A stretch of 21,367 bases of DNA from Bacteroidales bacterium UBA3543. Lineage in GTDB: Bacteria; Bacteroidota; Bacteroidia; Bacteroidales; UBA932. Below the pieces are notes generated by a model. That model made no database searches. It worked only from the letters and a program-made list of their open reading frames with translations, and was not told the DNA's origin. A program made the position numbers and the translations under genes. Where the stretch lies: positions 1 through 21,367 of the forward strand of contig DFOK01000058.1 of NCBI GenBank assembly GCA_002376715.1. Direction: 5' to 3'. Below are positions 14,613 through 21,360 of the stretch, piece by piece (the first letter of the stretch is position 1; each line of letters opens with the position of its first letter).

Positions 14613-16001
14613 ATGAATACTTTTGCCGAAATTATTTCCAACTTTTCTTCATTTATTTGGGGATGGCCAATGATCATCATGCTACTTGGAACCCACATTT
14701 TCATGACAATTCGTCTCAAATTTCCACAGTTGAAAATTTTCAAGGCAATCGGACTTTCCTTCAAAAAAGATAAGGGTGCTTCAGGTGACGTGAGTCAGTT
14801 TGGAGCGCTGATGACCTCCCTCGCGGCGACCATAGGCACGGGAAATATTGTGGGAGTTGCTACTGCTGTTTCTCTCGGAGGTCCCGGTGCGGTGTTTTGG
14901 ATATGGATTACCGGTGTGTTCGGTATAGCTACCAAGTATTCGGAGGGACTTCTGGCGGTTAAGTACCGTGTCAAGACCAAGAGCGGCACAATGCTCGGGG
15001 GGCCGATGTATGCTCTTGAGAGAGGTCTCAACATGAAGTGGCTTGGAGTGATTTTTGCAATTTTCACAGCCATTGCCGCCTTCGGTATCGGCAATACCGT
15101 ACAGGCAAACTCCATATCGCTGCTTCTCGGTGAAACCTTCGATATTAATGCAAAACTGGTAGCAATAGTTTTGGCGATTTTGGTGATGCTGGTTATTGTT
15201 TTTGGGGTCAAGGGCATAGCTAATGTTTGCTCGGCCCTGGTACCTTTCATGGCCATTGTATATGTGCTGGGATGTTTTGTGATTCTCGCTTTCAACTGGA
15301 GTTATCTCGGTGAGGCACTCTCACTTATCTTTAAGTCAGCCTTTAGTGCCCGTGCAGCCGGAGGCGGATTTGTCGGCACGACAGTTTTGATGGCCTGCCG
15401 TTATGGTATTGCCCGCGGACTCTTCTCCAATGAGTCCGGTCTGGGTTCTGCCCCCATCGTGGCCGCTGCTGCGAAGACACGCAATCCCGTCCGCCAGGCT
15501 CTTGTTTCCTCTACAGGTACTTTTTGGGATACAGTGGTGATATGTTTTATTACAGGTCTTGTGCTTGTGAGCAGTATCATTGCCTATCCCGATATAGATC
15601 ATACCCATGGTGCAGCTCTGACTCAAGCCGCTTTCAGCAAAATACCCGTTATCGGTCCCTTCATACTTGCGTTTGGCATTTTCACATTTGCATATTCCAC
15701 CATACTCGGATGGGCCTATTATGGCGAGAGGGCTATAGAATACCTATGTGGTCACAATTTCAAGTTGTCACGCATTGTGATATGGATTTACAGGTGTGTG
15801 TGGATTGTTGGAGTCTATGTCGGCGCAGTAATGTCTCTCAATCTCGTGTGGAATATTTCAGATATCACAAATGCCTTCATGGCCATACCTAATCTGGTTT
15901 CAGTCTTGCTGCTTTCGGGTGTGATCGTCAGGGAGACTAGAAAATACCTTTGGGAAAATCGTCTGGATGAGGAGGACAATGAGGAAATACCCGAGATCTG
16001 A
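14613..16001 (+). CDS. Sodium:alanine (AGCS) symporter
   Basis: A 462-residue inner-membrane transporter of the alanine/glycine:cation symporter family, importing alanine or glycine with sodium. Diagnostic blocks are GALMTSLAATIGTGNIVGVATA (about 64-85), GPGAVFWIWITGVFGIATKYSE, SGTMLGGPMYALERGLN, and RGLFSNESGLGSAPIVAAAAKTRNPVRQA near the middle; around ten to eleven hydrophobic segments follow the usual pattern. The length is typical (450-480). The C-terminal tail is short and acidic (ENRLDEEDNEEIPEI). It shares a palindromic promoter with the S41 peptidase, which would make functional sense if peptide breakdown feeds amino-acid uptake, though that link is inferred. The leader is about 40 bases. 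It converges on the FtsB/DivIC gene with a 12-base gap. Confidence 0.94.
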   Translation: MNTFAEIISNFSSFIWGWPMIIMLLGTHIFMTIRLKFPQLKIFKAIGLSFKKDKGASGDVSQFGALMTSLAATIGTGNIVGVATAVSLGGPGAVFWIWITGVFGIATKYSEGLLAVKYRVKTKSGTMLGGPMYALERGLNMKWLGVIFAIFTAIAAFGIGNTVQANSISLLLGETFDINAKLVAIVLAILVMLVIVFGVKGIANVCSALVPFMAIVYVLGCFVILAFNWSYLGEALSLIFKSAFSARAAGGGFVGTTVLMACRYGIARGLFSNESGLGSAPIVAAAAKTRNPVRQALVSSTGTFWDTVVICFITGLVLVSSIIAYPDIDHTHGAALTQAAFSKIPVIGPFILAFGIFTFAYSTILGWAYYGERAIEYLCGHNFKLSRIVIWIYRCVWIVGVYVGAVMSLNLVWNISDITNAFMAIPNLVSVLLLSGVIVRETRKYLWENRLDEEDNEEIPEI

Positions 16002-16013
16002 TATCAACGGGAA

Positions 16014-16337
16014 TTACTCTACGATATAAACGGTTTCGCCATCTTCCAGAAAGTAGTATTTTTCGCGGGCGAAACTCTCGATGGAATCTTTATTTGACTG
16101 GAGAGTAGTCAGTTGCTCTTCAGTCTGTTTTATCTCTTCACGGTAGGACCTGATTTGGCGCTCCTGGGAACGGAGAGTTGATCCGGTTCTGAACCATTGT
16201 TCGAGGTTATTAGTATCCAACAGCAAGTAAAGTAGGAAAATAAGGGTGACTATGGTGTACTTGCTGAAGACTATTCGCCACACCTTGTAAGACAATACCC
16301 TTTGTCTGAATTCCATGAATTTATTCCACAGTCTCAT
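16014..16337 (-). CDS. FtsB/DivIC-like septum formation initiator
   Basis: A 107-residue single-pass membrane protein of the septum formation initiator family (FtsB/DivIC), a divisome scaffold linking FtsL and FtsQ/DivIB. It has a short basic cytoplasmic N-terminus, a membrane segment at about 27-40 (YTIVTLIFLLYLLL), a periplasmic coiled coil at about 52-88 (RSQERQIRSYREEIKQTEEQ), and the family's REKYYFLEDGETVYIVE ending (91-107). A TTG further upstream (16367) would extend it through a TACTTTTG promoter-like box, so I start at ATG 16337. It is divergent from the CPBP gene with overlapping promoter elements. Confidence 0.88.
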   Translation of the reverse strand: MRLWNKFMEFRQRVLSYKVWRIVFSKYTIVTLIFLLYLLLDTNNLEQWFRTGSTLRSQERQIRSYREEIKQTEEQLTTLQSNKDSIESFAREKYYFLEDGETVYIVE

Positions 16338-16350
16338 TGCTGTTTCTTTT

Positions 16351-16382
16351 TTTGCAAAAGTAGTCAAATAATACTAATTTTG
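16351..16382 (+). promoter_or_regulatory. Promoter of the CPBP-manA-S4 operon (TTTG-N20-TAATTTTG)
   Basis: TTTG at 16351-16354 and TAATTTTG at 16375-16382 are separated by 20 bases, a canonical Bacteroidetes promoter. The leader to the ATG at 16396 would be about 7 bases. Confidence 0.7.
16355..16362 (-). promoter_or_regulatory. -7 box of the FtsB/DivIC gene, abutting the divergent promoter
   Basis: Minus strand TACTTTTG matches TAnnTTTG and lies 17 bases before the ATG at 16337. It directly abuts the TTTG of the divergent CPBP promoter, forming TTTGCAAA, so both promoters occupy the same DNA. Confidence 0.55.
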
Positions 16383-16395
16383 AAATAAAAAAGAG

Positions 16396-17280
16396 ATGAC
16401 ACAGACACTCCGGAACTTGCGTTATTATGCTCCTTCCTTGAGGCAGAGTTGGCTTTTGGTACTTATTTTTGTTTTGTTTGGAACGACTTTTGGCGCTACT
16501 CCGAAGTTGCTTGCAGGCGATTCGACTTTTTGGGGATCGACCTCTGTTATGTACTTATGTACTATGATTCCCGTCTTCTTTTTTATCTGTTTCAAGTCGA
16601 TGATGGAGTATCAAAGATATGAGGTTACGGGCATGGCAGCACCAAGCAAAATTAATTTCCCCTCATTTGGATCTTTGCACCCATTGTTGGTTTTTCTCCT
16701 TGCCGGCCTTGCCACACTTTGCATTTCGGTACTTATCGGGCCCTTAACAACCCTCATTCCCATGCCGGACAGTATAAGAATGATATTCGAGAATTTTTTA
16801 AGCGGTTCTTCTTTGGTGGATTCTCTTATCGCCACAACTATACTTGCGCCACTTTGTGAAGAGTTTCTCTGTAGAGGAATGATGCTCAGAGGAATGCTGG
16901 AGCATATTTCTCCAGCCAAAGCTATCCTGTGGTCTGCATTTATTTTTGCAGTGATACATCTCAACCCCTGGCAGGCAATACCGGCCTTTGCTCTCGGAGC
17001 ATTTTTTGGTTGGGTGTATTGGAAGAGCCGTTCCATCTGGTTGGTCATTTTCCTTCATTTTGTCAATAATTTTTCAGCTATGCTTCTGGCCAGGCTTTTT
17101 CCGGATATTCCTGTTGATGCGGAACTTTCGGAGGTTCTTCCCACTGTATGGTACATAGTGTTATATTCTGTTGCGCTGATTCTTTTTGCCTTAATCATTA
17201 TATTGTTTCAAAAGAAGCTCAATTTTAAAGATGACAAAAAAACTCTATCCGCTGAAATTCCAGCCGATTCTCAAAACTAA
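16396..17280 (+). CDS. CPBP-family intramembrane metalloprotease (Rce1/Abi-like)
   Basis: A 294-residue polytopic membrane protein of the CPBP/Abi family, related to eukaryotic Rce1. The four conserved features are present: EEFLCRG (E155, E156, R160), FIFAVIHLNPW with H188, the GAFFGWVYWKSRSIW segment, and HFVNN with H221; these residues bind the metal and catalyse cleavage within the membrane. Roughly eight hydrophobic segments are visible. Bacterial members act in bacteriocin immunity, prenyl-type processing or surface-protein maturation, and the target here is unknown. It is the first gene of an operon; its last 50 bases overlap the manA start in another frame, so the short polar tail KKTLSAEIPADSQN is encoded in overlap. 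Confidence 0.88.
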   Translation: MTQTLRNLRYYAPSLRQSWLLVLIFVLFGTTFGATPKLLAGDSTFWGSTSVMYLCTMIPVFFFICFKSMMEYQRYEVTGMAAPSKINFPSFGSLHPLLVFLLAGLATLCISVLIGPLTTLIPMPDSIRMIFENFLSGSSLVDSLIATTILAPLCEEFLCRGMMLRGMLEHISPAKAILWSAFIFAVIHLNPWQAIPAFALGAFFGWVYWKSRSIWLVIFLHFVNNFSAMLLARLFPDIPVDAELSEVLPTVWYIVLYSVALILFALIIILFQKKLNFKDDKKTLSAEIPADSQN

Positions 17281-18355
17281 AATCTGGGGCGGTAACCGCC
17301 TGGTCAAGGAATATTCCAAATTTTACGATCCCGAAGAGGAAATCGATCCCTCTCATATCGGGGAGTCCTGGGAAATAGTTGATCTTGGTGATGACAGCTC
17401 TATGGTTAGCGAAGGCTTCCTTGAGGGAAATTCTCTCTTTGATATCCTTGAGACCTATCTTGGAGATCTTGTAGGGGACAAGGTATTTGAAATGTACAAT
17501 CTACAGTTCCCCGTACTTGTCAAATTGCTCGACATTAATACAAATATTTCCGTACAGGTTCATCCCGATGACGAAATTGCCCTTGAACGCTATGATAACT
17601 ATGGCAAAGAGGAGTTTTGGCATGTCCTCGACGCAGATGAGAATGCACGAATCTACCTCGGATTCAAAAGAAAGGTTACTGCTACGGAATTTTACGATAA
17701 GTGTAAGGACGGGACCGTGATTCAATTGCTCAACGAGATTCGTCCCCGTAAAGGCGACAATTTTCACATTAAGCCAGGTACTGTTCACTCCGCTACAGGC
17801 GGCATCAGACTGGTGGAAATCCAACAACCTTCGGACATTACGTTCCGTCTCTATGATTGGGAACGTGAGTTCGATTCCAATACTGCCAGAGAAATGCATC
17901 TTGAAGAGGCAATCGATTGCATAGACTATTCCGCCTCCACTCCTTCATCGCTGGTAATACCAACAGATACCGCTCACGGGCCATTATGTGAGAGTGATAA
18001 TTTTATAATCACGGCACTTGACCTTAAGGATACCCTGCATATCTATACTGAACGCTTCGATAGCTTCATCATTTATATATGCACTCAGGGTTCTGCCTCA
18101 ATCCAGGTAATGGAAGGAGGGAAAAAGGTCTCATATGATATTTCAAAGGGAGGAACAATCCTAATTCCGGCTTCTCTGGACGACTTCTTCATAGTTCCGC
18201 TGGAAAAGAATACTTTGCTGCTTGAGGTCTGGCTCAGGCCTGCTGAAGAGGTGGATGACTATATTGACGAAAATGTAAGCGAAGAGTGCGGTGATGACGA
18301 TTGTGACGAGGAGGAAGGGGAACACTGCCACTGCGGACATAACCATAAACATTGA
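17231..18355 (+). CDS. manA: Mannose-6-phosphate isomerase (type I, zinc) with Cys/His-rich tail
   Basis: Cupin-fold isomerase interconverting mannose-6-phosphate and fructose-6-phosphate, linking glycolysis to GDP-mannose and surface glycans. Zinc ligands are visible: Q109 and H111 in VQVHPDD, E128 in the KEEFWHVLD block, and H186 in KPGTVHSATGG. The catalytic-site arginine is R206 in TFRLYDWER. The core (about 1-345) is of normal size for the short bacterial class. Residues 346-374 form an odd tail, first acidic, then rich in metal-ligating residues: Cys at 353, 358, 366, 368 and His at 365, 367, 370, 372, 374. The ATG at 17231 lies inside the CPBP gene (50-base overlap) and the S4 gene starts five bases downstream of the stop, so translation is probably coupled. 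Confidence 0.94.
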   Translation: MTKKLYPLKFQPILKTKIWGGNRLVKEYSKFYDPEEEIDPSHIGESWEIVDLGDDSSMVSEGFLEGNSLFDILETYLGDLVGDKVFEMYNLQFPVLVKLLDINTNISVQVHPDDEIALERYDNYGKEEFWHVLDADENARIYLGFKRKVTATEFYDKCKDGTVIQLLNEIRPRKGDNFHIKPGTVHSATGGIRLVEIQQPSDITFRLYDWEREFDSNTAREMHLEEAIDCIDYSASTPSSLVIPTDTAHGPLCESDNFIITALDLKDTLHIYTERFDSFIIYICTQGSASIQVMEGGKKVSYDISKGGTILIPASLDDFFIVPLEKNTLLLEVWLRPAEEVDDYIDENVSEECGDDDCDEEEGEHCHCGHNHKH

Positions 18356-18359
18356 TACC

Positions 18360-18758
18360 ATGGACGCCACACGCATAGACAAATATCTTTGGGCCATCAG
18401 AGTTTTCAAGACCCGTTCAGATGCCACTGATGCTTGCCGAGGCGGCAGGGTGACGGTTAATGGTAATGAGGCTAAGCCTTCAAAAGAGGTCAAAACGGGG
18501 GATACAATCTCCATACGCAAAGGTTCGGTATTCTACACATACAAGGTGCTTAGTCCGCTGGACAAACGTCAGGGGGCCAAGGAGGTTGAAAAGTATGCTC
18601 AAAACCTTACTCCCCAGAGCGAACTGGATAAACTCCGGGCTCCTGCGGAGACATTTTTCATAAAGAGAGACAGAGGAGCCGGAAGACCCACCAAGAAGGA
18701 ACGCCGCCAGATGGACGAGCTCTATTCTTCCTTCTTTGTAGATGATGATAATGGGTGA
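18360..18758 (+). CDS. hslR: S4-domain RNA-binding protein (Hsp15/HslR-like)
   Basis: A 132-residue RNA-binding protein like E. coli Hsp15, which rescues stalled 50S subunits carrying peptidyl-tRNA. The S4 domain is at 1-65: MDATRIDKYLWAIRVFKTRS, GGRVTVNG (28-35), PSKEVKTGDTISI (40-52). A basic C-terminal region (RDRGAGRPTKKERRQ, 103-117) follows. An earlier ATG at 18291 lies inside manA and would add 23 unrelated residues, so ATG 18360 is preferred. It is the last gene of the CPBP-manA-S4 operon and its final 37 bases overlap the convergent pth end. Location beside pth and rplY fits a ribosome-rescue role; this S4-pth-rplY neighbourhood is common in Bacteroidetes. Confidence 0.88.
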   Translation: MDATRIDKYLWAIRVFKTRSDATDACRGGRVTVNGNEAKPSKEVKTGDTISIRKGSVFYTYKVLSPLDKRQGAKEVEKYAQNLTPQSELDKLRAPAETFFIKRDRGAGRPTKKERRQMDELYSSFFVDDDNG

Positions 18759-19315
18759 TTGAAGAGAGTCATCGCCTGATCGATACCCTCCGTGCCATAA
18801 CATTTGATGGCATTGATTGCTGCATCAAGCACGGTTTGCAATTGACGCTTCTCTTCAAGAATAAATTCTCCCAGTACGAAATCCACCTGACCGCCTTCGG
18901 CGAAACCGCCGTTGCCTATGCCTATGCGTAGTCTGGCATACTCATTGGATGCGAGCGTGTAATCAATGTTTTTCAGACCATTGTGACCACCATCACTGCC
19001 TTTTTTCCGCATACGCAGCGTACCGAAAGGCAGGGCAAGATCGTCTACCACCACTATGAGATTCTCTTTGGTCAATTTATGCTTTTGAAGCCAGTAATTG
19101 ACAGCCTTGCCACTTAGATTAACATATGTAGAAGGCTTTAGCAGTATGAATTTCCTGCCTTTGAATGATGTTTCGGTGACCGACCCATAACGGTCCACCG
19201 TAAATACGGTATTGGACGCCTGAGCCCAGGCATCCAATACCATAAAACCTATATTGTGGCGGGTTCCGGCATATTCTGCACCGATATTGCCCAATCCGAC
19301 AACTAGATACTTCAT
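18722..19315 (-). CDS. pth: Peptidyl-tRNA hydrolase
   Basis: Pth releases tRNA from peptidyl-tRNAs that drop off ribosomes, an essential recycling step. The 197-residue protein has the usual length and motifs: N10 (VGLGNIG), catalytic H20 (TRHNIGF), N66 (YVNLSG), the VVVDDLALPFG acid block at 88-98 and GSDGGHNGLK with N112 (106-115). Start ATG 19315 matches the family N-terminus. It is the second gene of an rplY-pth operon with a 15-base gap. That gap contains a tandem copy of the start region with a decoy two-codon ORF (see 19319-19327). Its 3' end overlaps the convergent S4 gene by 37 bases, giving a low-complexity SSSTKKEE end. Confidence 0.96.
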   Translation of the reverse strand: MKYLVVGLGNIGAEYAGTRHNIGFMVLDAWAQASNTVFTVDRYGSVTETSFKGRKFILLKPSTYVNLSGKAVNYWLQKHKLTKENLIVVVDDLALPFGTLRMRKKGSDGGHNGLKNIDYTLASNEYARLRIGIGNGGFAEGGQVDFVLGEFILEEKRQLQTVLDAAINAIKCYGTEGIDQAMTLFNHPLSSSTKKEE

Positions 19316-19334
19316 AGACTATATCATAGACTAT
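19313..19334 (-). repeat. 12-base-period tandem duplication spanning the rplY stop and pth start
   Basis: On the minus strand ATAGTCTATG occurs twice with a two-base spacer (19334-19325 and 19322-19313). The first copy holds the rplY stop TAG and an extra ATG; the second holds an extra TAG and the true pth ATG. The 12-base period keeps everything in one reading frame. Confidence 0.9.
19319..19327 (-). other. Two-codon minigene AUG-AUA-UAG between rplY and pth
   Basis: On the minus strand, three bases after the rplY stop, the sequence reads ATG ATA TAG, then TCT, then the pth ATG. It is preceded by AAGGAAG (19342-19336), a Shine-Dalgarno-like tract eight bases from this ATG but 20 bases from the pth ATG. 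An AUG-AUA-stop ORF is the arrangement of the phage lambda bar minigenes. Translation of it is not shown; it could be a chance product of the duplication. Confidence 0.5.
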
Positions 19335-19909
19335 TCTTCCTTGGCAGCTGCTGCTGCAATCGCTGAACGTGTCAACCTGACAGCACAGATAAGAGTGTTC
19401 TTCGGAGAAACGATCTGAACTTTGTCGAATGAGAGGTTTCCTGCATAAATCTGCTTTCCGAGTTGGAGATGTGTTACATCCACTTTAAGCTCATCGGGAA
19501 GCTCGTTGATTAAGCCACGAACGCTGAGTTTGCGTGAGTGTACCATAAGCTTACCACCCATTTTTACACCTTCAGAGCTACCTGTGATTACAATGGGAAC
19601 ATCTATGGTTACCGGTTTATCAGCTGAAATGGCGAGGAAGTCAACGTGAAGAGCCTTGTCAGTAACGGGATGGTACTGTACTGCATGGAATTTCGCGAGT
19701 TGCTTCTTTCCGTCGATGTTGAGATTGATAATGTAGGAATAGGGAGTGTGGGTGATCGCCTTCAGATCCTGAGCGTCAATTGAGAAGGATGTATTCTCTA
19801 CTCCCTGCCCATAAAGTACGCAGGGTACTCTTTCTGCTCTGCGGATGCTTTTTACATCAGCTTTTTTGCCGGTGGTTCTGAGCTCACCTTTGAGTTCAAT
19901 CTGTTTCAT
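19331..19909 (-). CDS. rplY: 50S ribosomal protein L25 / general stress protein Ctc
   Basis: A 192-residue two-domain L25 (Ctc/TL5 type), which binds 5S rRNA in the central protuberance of the 50S subunit. The N-terminal domain (about 1-92) carries ELRTTGKKADVKSIRRAERVPCVLYG and FHAVQYHPVTDKALHVDFL. The C-terminal beta domain (about 95-180) has VPIVITGSSEGVKMGGKL and LPDELKVDVTHLQLG. The short Ala-rich tail AIAAAAAKEE is typical. It is the first gene of the rplY-pth operon. The transcript has a leader of about 80 bases containing two perfect hairpins. Confidence 0.95.
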   Translation of the reverse strand: MKQIELKGELRTTGKKADVKSIRRAERVPCVLYGQGVENTSFSIDAQDLKAITHTPYSYIINLNIDGKKQLAKFHAVQYHPVTDKALHVDFLAISADKPVTIDVPIVITGSSEGVKMGGKLMVHSRKLSVRGLINELPDELKVDVTHLQLGKQIYAGNLSFDKVQIVSPKNTLICAVRLTRSAIAAAAAKEE

Positions 19910-19938
19910 TGTGTATAAAAGTTAAAATGTGTTACTCA

Positions 19939-19985
19939 GTCCGGTCTTTCCGGACCCCATTGCACCAAAAGGAACAGATCCTTTT
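19939..19985 (-). promoter_or_regulatory. Two-hairpin leader of rplY
   Basis: In minus-strand RNA order, the first hairpin is AAAAGGA-loop-TCCTTTT (19985-19967, 7-pair stem, five-base loop). The second is GTCCGG-loop-CCGGAC (19955-19939, 6-pair stem, five-base loop AAAGA). Both stems are perfect and lie between the predicted transcription start and the rplY ATG. No T-run follows the second, so it is not a simple terminator. It may be a ribosomal-protein leader for autoregulation; I cannot match it to a known family from sequence alone. Confidence 0.45.
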
Positions 19986-19994
19986 AAAGCGGCG

Positions 19995-20023
19995 CAAAGA
20001 TAACAAAATTTCCCAAAATCAAA
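19995..20023 (-). promoter_or_regulatory. Promoter of rplY-pth
   Basis: Minus strand TATCTTTG (19995-20002) is a perfect -7 box followed by CGCC. A TTTG (20020-20023) lies 17 bases upstream, slightly short of the usual 19-21. The rest of 20024-20126 contains no gene and no clear terminator for the C11 gene that I can see. Confidence 0.55.
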
Positions 20024-20126
20024 CTGATTTCGCCTGTTTTTATTACTTTATACTCTTCTTTCCCATTATAAAACAGCCTCCCAAGAAAAATAGGAACTCA
20101 GAACTACACACTCGCACCCCGCACCG

Positions 20127-21356
20127 CTACTTCACATAGCCTGTAGCTATATTCCATTTTAGAGTCTTGTAAAAGTTGTTAAGTACCTTATATTGGGCGC
20201 GAGGTAGATAGGTGCTCAGGCCACTGTATCTCTCAATGGTGATGTTGAGGAATATATCGGTTGTGGCTTTATAGACTATTGCTCCGTCAAGAGCGGTTTT
20301 GAATTCTGCATATTGAGCCGGAGTGGCAATTCGTGAGACAATATCTTCAAAATCATAATACCACTTCTTGTCGTAGCGGTAATATATCTGGAGTTTAGAG
20401 TCGTCCATGATAAAGATGGAGTCCTGATTGTTGCGGTAAATAGAGGCACAGATTCCGGCAAGATTGTCAAGTGCACTGCACCTCACCATGGAGACAGTTG
20501 CCGACCGGTAGATACCGGTCTGGGCATCGTAGATGGCAAAATAGTCGGAACATACCTGTTTTAGGGCTTCTTCGCGATTTTCTACATTGAAGATGGGGTC
20601 AAACATCTTTTCGTAGGGGAAGCCGTCTGCAAGGATTTCGGTTGGGGAGAAGAGCATATATTCACACTTGTCCTTGAATTCGTATGCTACTTCTATTCCA
20701 CCCATTAAGCAGCAGTCAAAAAGTATGAATTCATAATTATGTGGAAGTGCAGCAGCGAGTTCGGTTATTTCCATTTCACTATTGTTGTCGCTTCCGAAGG
20801 ATTTCTGTGGCGGCTCTTCCGTCGGGGATTTTACCAGAAAACGGTAAGGGTCTTCAAACGGTCGGGAGGATTTATCTCCTGCCATATCCAAGGGATTAGC
20901 ATAATAGCCTTCCGGCAGCCATCCTGTAGCGTGCGACCAGAGGATGAGACCGTGGTCGGTGGCAGGATAAGTGCGCTCCGCATCGGCCAACACGCGACAA
21001 AAGGAACTTATTTGTGAGGAGTTCATCTCCTGTTCATAAATAGATATGGTTTCGCAGATTACAACTCCATCCTTGTTGCAACTATACCTGGATAGGGTAG
21101 GGGTTTTACCAGGAACATGGTAGAATACCAGCAGTATGTTGTTTTGGTCTTTATATTGAGGTACGTAGCCCTTTTTTATATCTTGGATACACTCCTCAGC
21201 ATAACTGTAGAGGTTGTTGTTGGCGCTGATATAGAGAAGCACCGATCTTACCTTTTTCTCTTCCGGATTTTCTTTGCAGGAAGTGACAGAGCAGGATGAA
21301 ATGCAGGCGAAAAGCGCAAAAAGCGATAAAATGCGAATAAATCCTCTTTTTTCCAT
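20127..21356 (-). CDS. Clostripain-related (C11) cysteine peptidase lipoprotein
   Basis: A 409-residue exported cysteine peptidase of the C11/clostripain group. The N-terminus is a lipoprotein signal (LSLFALFACISSC, Cys22 the likely lipidation site; Cys27 is an alternative). The peptidase core has LLYISANNNLYSYA (40-53), the catalytic His142 in LILWSHATGW, and the catalytic Cys in FDCCLMGGIEVAYE. By alignment with the family's DxC motif this is Cys216, with D214 before it. The FSPTEILADGFPYEKMF block that follows is characteristic of C11 proteins. Family members cleave after Arg or Lys and often self-activate; the target here is unknown. The ATG at 21356 is four bases after a promoter-like box cut by the window edge. 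It forms a single-gene minus-strand unit upstream of rplY. Confidence 0.9.
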   Translation of the reverse strand: MEKRGFIRILSLFALFACISSCSVTSCKENPEEKKVRSVLLYISANNNLYSYAEECIQDIKKGYVPQYKDQNNILLVFYHVPGKTPTLSRYSCNKDGVVICETISIYEQEMNSSQISSFCRVLADAERTYPATDHGLILWSHATGWLPEGYYANPLDMAGDKSSRPFEDPYRFLVKSPTEEPPQKSFGSDNNSEMEITELAAALPHNYEFILFDCCLMGGIEVAYEFKDKCEYMLFSPTEILADGFPYEKMFDPIFNVENREEALKQVCSDYFAIYDAQTGIYRSATVSMVRCSALDNLAGICASIYRNNQDSIFIMDDSKLQIYYRYDKKWYYDFEDIVSRIATPAQYAEFKTALDGAIVYKATTDIFLNITIERYSGLSTYLPRAQYKVLNNFYKTLKWNIATGYVK

Positions 21357-21360
21357 AACA

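Noticed and set aside
14795..15295. 166-codon minus-strand frame inside the AGCS symporter
   Set aside because: Its Thr/Pro/Ala-rich composition mirrors the hydrophobic codons of the symporter; it is an antisense shadow.
16396..17280. CPBP/Abi gene as part of a phage-defence system
   Set aside because: The Abi name is historical; no toxin, nuclease, sensor or other defence partner is nearby and the neighbours are housekeeping genes.
19909..20139. 76-codon plus-strand frame in the rplY upstream region
   Set aside because: It runs through the rplY promoter and leader hairpins and has low-complexity, non-protein-like composition.
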